64,000 nt of DNA from Stutzerimonas stutzeri (GTDB lineage: Bacteria; Pseudomonadota; Gammaproteobacteria; Pseudomonadales; Pseudomonadaceae): assembly GCA_002345575.1 (NCBI GenBank), contig DDVX01000016.1:62001-126000 (forward strand), read 5' to 3'. Of this stretch, positions 1 to 6,965 are shown piece after piece. The notes beneath the pieces are model-generated. The model was not told the origin of the DNA and did no database searches. It was given only the letters and a program-made list of their open reading frames with translations. Position 1 is the first letter of the stretch. Every line of letters starts with the position of its first letter. A program made the translations under genes and the position numbers.

Positions 1-474
1 CATGCAACCATCGCCGAGAAACACGTAGGTGTTGTGATCGACGATGTCATGACCGGGCTTGTTGAACTGCGCCGCCATGATCTTCTCGGCCAGGGCGAAG
101 CCCACGGCGTTGGCCAGACCCTGGCCCAGCGGACCGGTGGTGGTTTCTACACCGGGGGTATAGCCGAGTTCGGGGTGGCCGGGGGTCTTACTGTGCAGCT
201 GACGGAAGTTCTTCAGGTCATCGATGGACAGGTCGTAACCAGTCAGGTGCAGCAAAGAATAGATCAGCATCGAGCCATGTCCGTTGGACAGCACGAAGCG
301 ATCCCGGTCGGCCCATTGCGGATTGGTCGGGCTGTGTTTCAGATGATCGCGCCAGAGCACTTCGGCGATGTCCGCCATGCCCATGGGGGCACCGGGATGG
401 CCGCTGTTGGCTTTCTGCACGGCATCCATGCTGAGGGCGCGGATGGCATTGGCTCGCTCACGACGGCTGGGCAT
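1..474 (-). CDS. tktA: Transketolase, N-terminal part (gene continues beyond window start)
   Basis: Thiamine-diphosphate enzyme of the pentose phosphate and Calvin-type sugar rearrangements, cytosolic. Reading the minus strand from the ATG at 474-472 gives 158 codons with no stop, beginning MPSRRERANAIRALSMDAVQ. It shows the transketolase N-terminal signatures SGHPGAPMGMADIAEVLW, the FVLSNGHGSMLIYSLLHLTGY block and the GPLGQG loop, and ends at the window edge inside the ThDP motif (FLGDGCM). A clean GGAG Shine-Dalgarno (SD) site lies 8-9 bases upstream of the ATG, which fixes the start. In P. aeruginosa the ArsR-type regulator and metK are its direct neighbours (recalled); here a LysR/LysE pair sits between them. 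Only the 5' quarter of the gene is visible. Confidence 0.96.
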   Translation of the reverse strand, partial: MPSRRERANAIRALSMDAVQKANSGHPGAPMGMADIAEVLWRDHLKHSPTNPQWADRDRFVLSNGHGSMLIYSLLHLTGYDLSIDDLKNFRQLHSKTPGHPELGYTPGVETTTGPLGQGLANAVGFALAEKIMAAQFNKPGHDIVDHNTYVFLGDGCM

Positions 475-585
475 CGCTGAATCTCCTGCGGGGGCTATCA
501 CGGAAAGGCCGGCATTTTCCCCCAGTGGCGACGGCGGGGCAATGATTGAATGGCTTTACGCACCCTGCCGCACCCTGCCCGGCCC

Positions 586-1512
586 TCAATCCAGCAGGCT
601 GACCCGCCGATCGGCCATCTGCGGAAGATGCTGCAGCAGATATTCACGCAGGCGACCCAATGCAGCCGGCTCGTCGCTATCCTTGGGCCAGACCAGGTAG
701 TAACTGTCGCCGGTACGCACCGCTTGCTCGAACGGCAACACCAGCGCGCCCCTGCGCACCTCGCCACTCACCAGCGCCAGATCGGCCACTGATACTCCTC
801 GCCCCTGGATCGCCGCACCGATACCTAGCTCCAGGCTGTCGAACAGAATGCCCCGCTGCCAGGCGACTGTCTCGATGAGCCCCGTTCGCTGCAGCCAACG
901 CCGCCAGTCACGACAATCGCGCGATGGGTGGATCAGTTCGGCCTCGGACAATTGCTGAGGTAACCAACGTCCGCCACACAACGTCGGTGCACAGACCGGC
1001 ACCAGCCACTCATCGAACAGCTTGAGCCACTGCCAATCGGCAGGGAAACCACCGCTGCCCAGCAGAATTGCGCAGTCGAAAGGCTCGCTGTGGAAATCCA
1101 CCGCATCCACATCCATCCAGACACTGGTGAGCTGTACCCGGCTGTGCGGTTGTGCCAGATGGAAGTTCTCCAGCGCCTCCAGCAGCCAGCGCATGGTCAG
1201 CGTCGACGGCGCCTTGAGCCGGAGATCACCCTGCCGGCGACTGACCGCGGCGCAGGCCGTTTCAATGGTGCGGAAGCCCGTCTTCAGCTCATGCGCCAGC
1301 CGCCGCCCGGTATCGGTCAGTGTCAGCCGCGAGCCGGAACGCTCGAACAGCTGGCAGCCAAGGTTCTCCTCCAACGTCTTCACGTGCCGGCTCACCGCGC
1401 TTTGGGTGATGCACAGACTGTGCGCCGCCTGCGTAAACGAGCCCAGTCGCGCCGCCACTTCGAAGGCGCGCAGTGCATAAAGCGGGGGCAGCCGCGGGGG
1501 CAGCAATGTCAT
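586..1512 (-). CDS. LysR-family transcriptional regulator (GcvA-like)
   Basis: DNA-binding activator/repressor of 308 residues, the normal length for LysR proteins. Residues about 10-65 form the winged helix-turn-helix (FTQAAHSLCITQSAVSRHVK followed by LGCQLFERSGSRLTLTDTG). The rest is the periplasmic-binding-protein-like effector domain. The N-terminus (LPPLYALRAFEVAARLGSFT) resembles the GcvA/AmpR branch. It is transcribed away from a LysE-family exporter with 224 bp between the starts. That regulator/exporter arrangement recalls LysG-LysE and ArgP-ArgO, so control of the exporter in response to an amino acid is a reasonable inference. The effector is unknown. The spacer holds a perfect 19-bp inverted repeat (1616-1655) that could be an operator. 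The start codon has only a weak SD (GATGAG). Confidence 0.9.
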   Translation of the reverse strand: MTLLPPRLPPLYALRAFEVAARLGSFTQAAHSLCITQSAVSRHVKTLEENLGCQLFERSGSRLTLTDTGRRLAHELKTGFRTIETACAAVSRRQGDLRLKAPSTLTMRWLLEALENFHLAQPHSRVQLTSVWMDVDAVDFHSEPFDCAILLGSGGFPADWQWLKLFDEWLVPVCAPTLCGGRWLPQQLSEAELIHPSRDCRDWRRWLQRTGLIETVAWQRGILFDSLELGIGAAIQGRGVSVADLALVSGEVRRGALVLPFEQAVRTGDSYYLVWPKDSDEPAALGRLREYLLQHLPQMADRRVSLLD

Positions 1513-1615
1513 AACTAAAACTCATCCATACCGGTTGTTTTATCCGTTTCCCCAAGCAACTGTTTGTTCCGATACTTCACTTGCTTTCACCTGAAGAGCC
1601 GAACAGCTGTCGTAG

Positions 1616-1655
1616 CATGACCCAAAGGCCGAACAAGTTCGGCCTTTGGGTCATG
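1616..1655. promoter_or_regulatory. Perfect 19-bp inverted repeat between lysR and lysE
   Basis: Arms CATGACCCAAAGGCCGAAC (1616-1634) and its exact reverse complement (1637-1655) are separated by AA. It lies between two divergent genes, so it does not follow a coding region as a terminator would. It may be a protein operator, or, if transcription starts upstream of it, a very stable hairpin in the lysE leader. The repeat itself is certain; the role is not. Confidence 0.6.
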
Positions 1656-1713
1656 AAAACCGGCGCCTGAATATTTGCTGCCCAACCATACGTAAAACTC
1701 AGGAGAGAGTGCC

Positions 1714-1740
1714 ATGCACAACGGACATTACCAGCCATGA
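1714..1740 (+). CDS. Candidate 8-codon leader ORF coupled to lysE
   Basis: An ATG at 1714 preceded by a strong SD (AGGAG at 1701-1705, 8 bases away) encodes MHNGHYQP. Its stop TGA (1738-1740) overlaps the lysE start in an ATGA. The lysE start itself has no convincing SD of its own. The simplest reading is translational coupling: ribosomes are loaded at the leader and restart at lysE. Codons for His, Asn, Gly, His, Tyr, Gln and Pro do not form a run of one amino acid, so classical attenuation is not obvious. The ORF is visible; its translation is inferred. Confidence 0.45.
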   Translation: MHNGHYQP

Positions 1741-2369
1741 CAAGCGCTTACCTCGGCTTTGCCGCGGCGGTGGTCGTGCTGATCGCCTCTCCCGGCCCGG
1801 TCGTAGCACTGGTGGTGGCCGATGCTCGGCACCAGTGGCCACTGTGGACCATTCTCGGCGGCGTGATTTCAGCGCTGATTCTGCTGGTTGCCGCGCTGCT
1901 GCTGATCCAACTGGCTCTTGGCCTGGAGCCGTTCATCCTCGAGTGGGGTCAGGTATTGGGCGGGCTCTATTTGATCTGGCTTGGCGCGAGCGGCCTGTGC
2001 GACGGTGGCAAGGTCGCGCCAAGGCAGCGCAGTGAGGCGCATCAGTTCTGGCGGGCCTTGGTCGTTGGCTTATCGAACCCCAAGGACATCCTGTTCTTTC
2101 TCGCTTTTCTACCCACCTTCATCCTGCCCACGCAGCCCTTCGCTACCCAGGCGACAACGTTGATCGCCATCTGGGTGAGCATCGACCTGAGCATCCTGCT
2201 GGCTTACAGTTTGTTGGCGCGACGCCTCAGCAGCAGCCCAGGCATGCAGCAACTGCTGCATATCCTGCCCAACATTTGCCTGCTGGGCCTCGGTCTGACT
2301 TCCTGCCTCATGGGTCTTGCCAGTCTTATGGACAGAGCGCCCGGCTTGTCCAATATCAAAATATTTTGA
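1737..2369 (+). CDS. LysE/RhtB-family amino-acid exporter
   Basis: Inner-membrane exporter of 210 residues, the usual LysE/RhtB size, with about six hydrophobic segments. The N-terminal segment ends in the family signature ASPGP (residues 17-21), followed by long hydrophobic helices and the conserved GLSNPKDILFFLAFLPTF segment around residues 111-128. Proteins of this family expel amino acids or related small molecules with proton-motive force; the substrate cannot be read from sequence. It is divergent from a LysR gene, which probably regulates it. The start is inferred from the overlap with an 8-codon leader ORF that carries the good SD. The stop codon lies inside a 24-bp palindrome belonging to the next operon's control region. 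It is not chpE, the LysE-like gene of the P. aeruginosa chp cluster, by position. Confidence 0.88.
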   Translation: MTSAYLGFAAAVVVLIASPGPVVALVVADARHQWPLWTILGGVISALILLVAALLLIQLALGLEPFILEWGQVLGGLYLIWLGASGLCDGGKVAPRQRSEAHQFWRALVVGLSNPKDILFFLAFLPTFILPTQPFATQATTLIAIWVSIDLSILLAYSLLARRLSSSPGMQQLLHILPNICLLGLGLTSCLMGLASLMDRAPGLSNIKIF

Positions 2370-2374
2370 TATTG
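2351..2374. promoter_or_regulatory. 24-bp perfect palindrome, candidate operator of the ArsR-type regulator/metK operon
   Basis: CAATATCAAAAT is followed directly by its reverse complement ATTTTGATATTG. The element overlaps the lysE stop codon and ends 3 bp before a -35-like TTGCTG (2378-2383). AT-rich perfect dyads of this length are typical ArsR-family operators. The neighbouring ArsR-methyltransferase gene is the obvious candidate ligand, giving autoregulation and control of metK. It is strikingly AT-rich for this GC-rich genome. Confidence 0.7.
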
Positions 2375-2377
2375 CCG

Positions 2378-2406
2378 TTGCTGGACGAAAAACCAGCGAC
2401 TAGACT
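2378..2406 (+). promoter_or_regulatory. Candidate sigma70 promoter of the ArsR-methyltransferase/metK operon
   Basis: TTGCTG (2378-2383), a 17-bp spacer and TAGACT (2401-2406). Transcription would start at about 2412-2415, so the ATG at 2415 would be at or almost at the 5' end of the mRNA. No SD is present upstream of that ATG, which fits a leaderless message. Confidence 0.5.
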
Positions 2407-2414
2407 GCCTTCCC

Positions 2415-3416
2415 ATGAGCCTGCGCATTTCCCGAATATCACCCGATGACAGCGATCAGCTCGCCGCCCTGTGCAAGGCCGGCGGCGATACGTTGCGTCT
2501 GAAGATCTTGCGGGCACTGACCAGTGACTCCTTTGGCGTGCTGGAACTGGCGCAGATCTTCGCCACCGGCCAGTCCGGCATCAGCCATCACCTCAAGGTG
2601 CTGGCCCAAGCGGGGCTGCTGGCGACGCGTCGCGAAGGCAATGCGAGCTTCTACCGCCGCGCCCTGCCCCAAAGCGACAGCCTGGGCGGCACGCTACATG
2701 CGGCTTTGCTGGAAGAAGTCGATCAACTGCAGCTGCCGGGCGACGTCCAGACCCGAATCGCAGCGGTACATGCCCAGCGCAGCGCCGCCAGCGAAGATTT
2801 CTTCGCGCGCATGGCCGGCAGCTTCCAGGCGCGCCAGGATCTGATCGCCGGCCTGCCGCAATACCGCGACAGTGTGCTAGCGCTGCTCGATGCACTGAAC
2901 CTCGGCAGCAACGCCACCGCGCTTGAAGTTGGCCCCGGCGACGGCAGCTTCCTGCCCGAGCTGGCACGGCGCTTTGCCCACGTGGTGGCGCTGGACAACA
3001 GCCCGGCAATGCTGGAGCTGGCACATAAACGCTGTGAGCAGGAAGGCCTGGGTAACGTCGAACTGAAGCTCGCCGATGCCCTGCACGACGATTGCTCCGC
3101 AGCCGATTGCGTGGTGCTGAACATGGTTCTGCACCATCTGGCGGCACCGGGCGAAGCAATGAAACAACTGGCACGACTGGTGAAGGCCGGCGGTAGCCTG
3201 CTGATCACCGAGCTGTGCAGCCATAACCAGAGCTGGGCCAGGGAGGCCTGCGGCGATCTCTGGCTGGGCTTTGAACAGGACGATCTGGCCCACTGGGCCG
3301 ATGCTGCGGGACTCACGCCTGGCGAGAGTCTCTACATTGGCTTGAAGAACGGTTTTCAGATCCAGGCCCGGCATTTCTACCGGCCGGCTGCTGACAACCG
3401 ACTCACCCTCCGGTAA
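2415..3416 (+). CDS. ArsR-type HTH regulator fused to a SAM-dependent methyltransferase domain (SahR-like)
   Basis: 333 residues in two parts. Residues about 14-95 are an ArsR winged helix-turn-helix (LAQIFATGQSGISHHLKVLA, then the wing TRREGNASFYRRAL). Residues about 150-325 are a class I methyltransferase fold with motif I ALEVGPGDGSFLPELA, an acidic residue at the end of strand 2 (VVALDNSP) and VVLNMVLHHLAAPGEA. Regulators of this build next to SAM-cycle genes, including SahR, control methionine/SAM recycling in Proteobacteria. Using the methyltransferase pocket to sense SAM or SAH is an attractive inference. It is 14 bp upstream of metK in the same direction, and a 24-bp palindrome precedes its promoter. 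There is no SD before the ATG. Whether the domain still methylates anything cannot be told from sequence. Confidence 0.9.
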   Translation: MSLRISRISPDDSDQLAALCKAGGDTLRLKILRALTSDSFGVLELAQIFATGQSGISHHLKVLAQAGLLATRREGNASFYRRALPQSDSLGGTLHAALLEEVDQLQLPGDVQTRIAAVHAQRSAASEDFFARMAGSFQARQDLIAGLPQYRDSVLALLDALNLGSNATALEVGPGDGSFLPELARRFAHVVALDNSPAMLELAHKRCEQEGLGNVELKLADALHDDCSAADCVVLNMVLHHLAAPGEAMKQLARLVKAGGSLLITELCSHNQSWAREACGDLWLGFEQDDLAHWADAAGLTPGESLYIGLKNGFQIQARHFYRPAADNRLTLR

Positions 3417-3430
3417 CAGGAAACCGATAG

Positions 3431-4621
3431 ATGAGCGAATACTCGATTTTCACCTCCGAGTCCGTGTCCGAAGGGCACCCGGACAAGATCGCCGACCAGA
3501 TATCCGATGCGGTGCTGGACGCCATCATCGCCGAGGACAAGCACGCCCGCGTGGCCTGTGAAACCTTGGTCAAGACCGGCGTGGCCATCGTCGCCGGCGA
3601 AGTCACCACCAGCGCCTGGGTCGATCTGGAACAGATCGTCCGCGACGTCATCATCGATATCGGCTATACCAGCTCGGAAGTCGGCTTTGACGGCGCGACC
3701 TGCGGCGTACTCAACATCATCGGCAAGCAATCGGTGGATATCGCCCAAGGCGTCGACCGCTCCAAGCCGGAAGACCAGGGCGCCGGCGACCAGGGCCTGA
3801 TGTTCGGCTACGCCAGCAACGAAACCGATGTACTGATGCCCGCGCCGATCTGCTTCTCGCACCGGCTGGTCGAGCGCCAGGCTGAAGCGCGCAAGAATGG
3901 CCTGCTGCCGTGGCTGCGCCCGGATGCCAAATCCCAGGTCACTTGCCGCTATGAAGGCGGCAAGGTGGTAGGCATCGACGCCGTGGTGCTGTCCACCCAG
4001 CACAACCCGGAAGTGAAGCAGAGCGACCTGCGCGAAGCGGTGATGGAGCTGATCGTCAAGCACTCACTGCCCGCCGAGCTGCTGCACAAGGACACCCAGT
4101 ACCACATCAACCCGACCGGCCTGTTCGTCATTGGCGGCCCGGTGGGCGATTGCGGCCTGACCGGTCGCAAGATCATCGTCGACACCTACGGCGGCATGGC
4201 CCGTCACGGCGGCGGCGCTTTCTCCGGCAAGGATCCATCCAAGGTCGACCGCTCGGCGGCCTACGCCGGTCGCTACGTGGCCAAGAATATCGTCGCCGCC
4301 GGCCTCGCTGATCGCTGCGAAATCCAGGTCTCCTACGCCATCGGCGTGGCGCAACCCACCTCGATCTCGATCAACACCTTCGGCACCCACAAGATCGCCG
4401 AAGAGAAGATCATCCAGCTGGTCCGCGAAACCTTCGACCTGCGCCCCTACGCGATCACAACCATGCTCGATCTGCTGCACCCGATGTACCAGGCCACAGC
4501 CGCCTACGGCCACTTCGGCCGCACACCCCGCGAAATGACGGTGGGCAACGACACCTTCACCGCCTTCACTTGGGAAAAGACCGACAGAGCTGATGCTCTG
4601 CGCGCGGCAGCGGGCCTGTAA
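3431..4621 (+). CDS. metK: Methionine adenosyltransferase (SAM synthetase)
   Basis: Makes S-adenosylmethionine from methionine and ATP with release of phosphate and diphosphate; a cytosolic tetramer. The 396-residue product has the usual length and all signatures: EGHPDK at residues 14-19, GAGDQGLMFGYA near 117-128, and the glycine-rich GGGAFSGKDPSKVDRS near 260-275 that binds the triphosphate. It lies 14 bp behind the ArsR-methyltransferase regulator, preceded by a good SD (AGGAAA), and is followed by a strong intrinsic terminator. It is therefore the last gene of a two-gene operon that probably answers to SAM or SAH level. I see no SAM riboswitch in front of it. Confidence 0.98.
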   Translation: MSEYSIFTSESVSEGHPDKIADQISDAVLDAIIAEDKHARVACETLVKTGVAIVAGEVTTSAWVDLEQIVRDVIIDIGYTSSEVGFDGATCGVLNIIGKQSVDIAQGVDRSKPEDQGAGDQGLMFGYASNETDVLMPAPICFSHRLVERQAEARKNGLLPWLRPDAKSQVTCRYEGGKVVGIDAVVLSTQHNPEVKQSDLREAVMELIVKHSLPAELLHKDTQYHINPTGLFVIGGPVGDCGLTGRKIIVDTYGGMARHGGGAFSGKDPSKVDRSAAYAGRYVAKNIVAAGLADRCEIQVSYAIGVAQPTSISINTFGTHKIAEEKIIQLVRETFDLRPYAITTMLDLLHPMYQATAAYGHFGRTPREMTVGNDTFTAFTWEKTDRADALRAAAGL

Positions 4622-4636
4622 GGCAGCCGCAAAAGA

Positions 4637-4672
4637 AAAGCCCCGCCAGTGAATGCTGAGCGGGGCTTTTCT
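4637..4672 (+). terminator. Intrinsic terminator of metK
   Basis: AAAAGCCCCGC (4637-4647) pairs with GCGGGGCTTTT (4660-4670) around a 12-base loop, followed by CT. It is 16 bases after the metK stop. Confidence 0.9.
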
Positions 4673-4758
4673 ATGGTTAGCGTGCAACTTTGCAGCGAAC
4701 GACGAGCATCTGACATCATTGCCGCCGCGCCAGGAAGGCGCGCTTAAAAGGAATTTCC

Positions 4759-5076
4759 ATGCGCAAGCTCATCATCCTCGCGATACTGGCCTACATCGGC
4801 TACGGCTATTTCACCGACACGCTGGACCTGCCGTTCTTCGGAAGCACCCAAAGCAGCCCCGAAATCAGCAATGGGAATGGCAACATCCAAATCACCACGC
4901 CGCCTCTACAGCGCAGCGCGCCTGTAGCGTCGCACAACTTCCAATGCGACGGCCGACAACACTGCAGCCAGATGCGCAGCTACGAAGAAGCCGTATTCTT
5001 TCTGCGCAACTGCCCGAACACCAAAATGGATGGCGACGGTGACGGCATACCCTGCGAGCAACAGTTTCGCCGCTAA
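4759..5076 (+). CDS. Small membrane-anchored or secreted excalibur-domain protein
   Basis: 105 residues. The N-terminus is a short hydrophobic segment (LIILAILAYIGYGYF, residues 4-18) suited to a signal anchor. A polar linker rich in Ser, Asn and Thr follows. The C-terminal 45 residues are an excalibur calcium-binding domain: paired cysteines (CDGRQHCSQM), MRSYEEAVFFLRNCPNTKMDG and the EF-loop-like DGDGDGIPC at the end. The family is extracellular and often linked to nucleases or cell-wall proteins; no enzymatic domain is present here. An AAAAGGA SD lies 7 bases before the ATG. It stands alone, converging on the ABC exporter genes with a hairpin between them. Function unknown. Confidence 0.85.
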   Translation: MRKLIILAILAYIGYGYFTDTLDLPFFGSTQSSPEISNGNGNIQITTPPLQRSAPVASHNFQCDGRQHCSQMRSYEEAVFFLRNCPNTKMDGDGDGIPCEQQFRR

Positions 5077-5084
5077 GCGACAAC

Positions 5085-5103
5085 GCTCTGCCACCTGCAG
5101 AGC
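5085..5103. terminator. Candidate bidirectional terminator hairpin
   Basis: GCTCTGC (5085-5091), CACCT loop, GCAGAGC (5097-5103), placed between the convergent excalibur and ABC permease genes. There is no clear T run on either side. Confidence 0.4.
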
Positions 5104-5116
5104 AAGCTCCGGCGCT

Positions 5117-5878
5117 TCAGTTCTTCAGCCGGTAACCAGTACGGAAGATCCACCAGATCAACCCCAGGCACAGCACGAGAAAGCCGAGGATCATCGCCAG
5201 GCTGATGCCGACGCTGATGTCAGAAACGCCGTAGAAACTCCAGCGGAAGCCGCTGATCAGGTACACCACTGGGTTGAACAGGGTGATTTTCTGCCATAGC
5301 GGCGGCAGCATTTCGATGGAATAGAAGCTGCCGCCGAGGAAGGCCAGCGGCATGACGATCAGCGACGGCACGATCTGCAGCTTCTCCCAGCCATCGGCCC
5401 AGATGCCGATGATGAAACCGAACAGGCAGAACGTCACCGCCGTCAGCACCAGAAACAGCGCCATCAGCAGCGGATGCTGGATCTCATAATCAACGAACAG
5501 CCTGGCTGTAAGCAGGATGATCACGCCGAGGATGATCGACTTGGTCGCCGCGGCACCGACGTAGCCGATGACGATCTCCACATAGGACACCGGCGCCGAC
5601 AGCACCTCGTAGATGGTCCCCGAGTAGCGCGGCATATAGATGCCGAACGAGGCGTTGGAAATGCTCTCGGTGAGCAGCGCCATCATGATCAGGCCGGGGA
5701 TGATGAAGGCGGCGTAGGGAATGCCGTGCATAGCCTCCATCCGCGCGCCGATGGCCGAGCCGAACACGACGAAGTAAAGCGAGGTGGAGATAACTGGTGT
5801 GGCGATACTCTGCAGCAACGTGCGCCAGGTGCGGGCCAGTTCGAACAGATAGATGGCGCGGATCGCATAGAAATTCAT
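5117..5878 (-). CDS. ABC-2 type exporter permease (YadH-like)
   Basis: Inner-membrane permease of 253 residues with about six hydrophobic segments and the ABC-2 signature region around residues 185-215 (PLAFLGGSFYSIEMLPPLWQ, then FNPVVYLISGFRW). It overlaps the upstream ATPase gene by 4 bases (ATGA), so the two are translationally coupled and form one exporter. The closest relatives I recognise are E. coli YadH and similar permeases, whose substrate is not established; drug or polysaccharide-like substrates are possible for the superfamily. No substrate-specific neighbour is present. Confidence 0.9.
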   Translation of the reverse strand: MNFYAIRAIYLFELARTWRTLLQSIATPVISTSLYFVVFGSAIGARMEAMHGIPYAAFIIPGLIMMALLTESISNASFGIYMPRYSGTIYEVLSAPVSYVEIVIGYVGAAATKSIILGVIILLTARLFVDYEIQHPLLMALFLVLTAVTFCLFGFIIGIWADGWEKLQIVPSLIVMPLAFLGGSFYSIEMLPPLWQKITLFNPVVYLISGFRWSFYGVSDISVGISLAMILGFLVLCLGLIWWIFRTGYRLKN

Positions 5879-6804
5879 GTGCGGCTGCCCTTAACCAGAT
5901 TGACGAAAATCTCCTCCAGCGAACTCTGGCTTGACTGCAGGTCCTTGAAATCGATGCCGCGCTCGCCCAGGCATCTGAGCAGGTCGGCGATGCCGGTGTG
6001 CTCATGCTGGGCGTCAAAGGTGTAAACCAGCTGCGTGCCGTCGGCGGAAAGCTCCAGCTGGAAGGTCTCAAGCCCGGCCGGTAGCGCAGCGAGAGGCTGC
6101 TGCAGGATCAGCGTCAGCTGCTTCTTGCCCAGCTTGTGCATCAATACGGCCTTGTCCTCCACCAGGATGATCTCGCCCTGGCGAATCACGCCGATGCGGT
6201 CGGCCATCTCCTCGGCTTCTTCGATGTAGTGGGTAGTGAGGATGATGGTCACCCCACTCTCACGCAGGCCGCGCACCATTTCCCACATGTCGCGGCGCAA
6301 CTCCACGTCGACGCCGGCGGTGGGTTCATCGAGAAACAGGATCGAAGGTTCATGGGACAGCGCCTTGGCGATCATCACCCGGCGCTTCATGCCACCGGAC
6401 AGATCGAGAATGCGCGCATCACGCTTGTCCCACAACGACAGGTCGCGCAGGATTTTCTCCAAATAAGCATCGTTGGGTTTCTTGCCGAACAGCCCGCGAG
6501 AAAACCGCACTGTCGCCCAGACGCTCTCGAAGCCCTCGTTGTAAAGCTCCTGCGGAACCAGGCCGATCTTCGAGCGCGCTGCGCGATAGTCTCGAACGAT
6601 GTCGTGGCCATCGACCAGCACCCGCCCAGCGCCCGGATTGACGATGCCGCAGATGATGCTGATCAGCGTGGTCTTACCGGCACCGTTGGGCCCGAGCAGA
6701 GCGAAGATCTCGCCCTTGCGGATCTGCAGGTCGATGGTCTTCAGTGCCGGGTGGCCGGAGGCGTAGGTCTTGCTCAGCTGCTCGATGCGGATCACGGGGT
6801 GCAC
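5875..6804 (-). CDS. ABC transporter ATP-binding protein (YadG-like)
   Basis: Cytoplasmic ATPase subunit, 309 residues. Walker A GPNGAGKTT at residues 38-46, signature LSGGMKRR, Walker B ILFLDEPTAGVD and the switch histidine in TTHYIEE are all intact. About 80 residues after the nucleotide-binding domain form a C-terminal accessory region typical of ABC-2 partners. The start is a GTG at 6804 (MHPVIRIEQLSKTY) supported by a GGGAG SD 8 bases upstream. It is the first gene of a two-gene operon with the permease and is divergent from the flavocytochrome gene. Confidence 0.92.
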   Translation of the reverse strand: MHPVIRIEQLSKTYASGHPALKTIDLQIRKGEIFALLGPNGAGKTTLISIICGIVNPGAGRVLVDGHDIVRDYRAARSKIGLVPQELYNEGFESVWATVRFSRGLFGKKPNDAYLEKILRDLSLWDKRDARILDLSGGMKRRVMIAKALSHEPSILFLDEPTAGVDVELRRDMWEMVRGLRESGVTIILTTHYIEEAEEMADRIGVIRQGEIILVEDKAVLMHKLGKKQLTLILQQPLAALPAGLETFQLELSADGTQLVYTFDAQHEHTGIADLLRCLGERGIDFKDLQSSQSSLEEIFVNLVKGSRT

Positions 6805-6965
6805 AAATCATCTCCCTCAGGAATCGAGGCCGGATTGTATAGGCAAAAGGTCGCACGGCTTTCATAAGCAACTGACAACTGACCACGGTCATGGCGCCGC
6901 AAGCCTGTGCAGGCATGCTTGAAAGAAATCGACACCAAGTAAGGTCGCGCAGGGGATCTATCGAA

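Noticed and set aside
1616..1655. Calling the 19-bp inverted repeat an intrinsic terminator
   Set aside because: It lies between two divergent starts, no gene ends there and no T run follows on either strand.
3417..3430. Search for a SAM riboswitch in front of metK
   Set aside because: Only 14 bp separate metK from the upstream regulator, too short for any aptamer, and the operon leader at 2401-2415 is also too short.
6891..6965. Earlier start for the flavocytochrome gene at 6891
   Set aside because: The extra 25 residues are basic and not membrane-like, while the ATG at 6966 has an SD and directly precedes the first helix.
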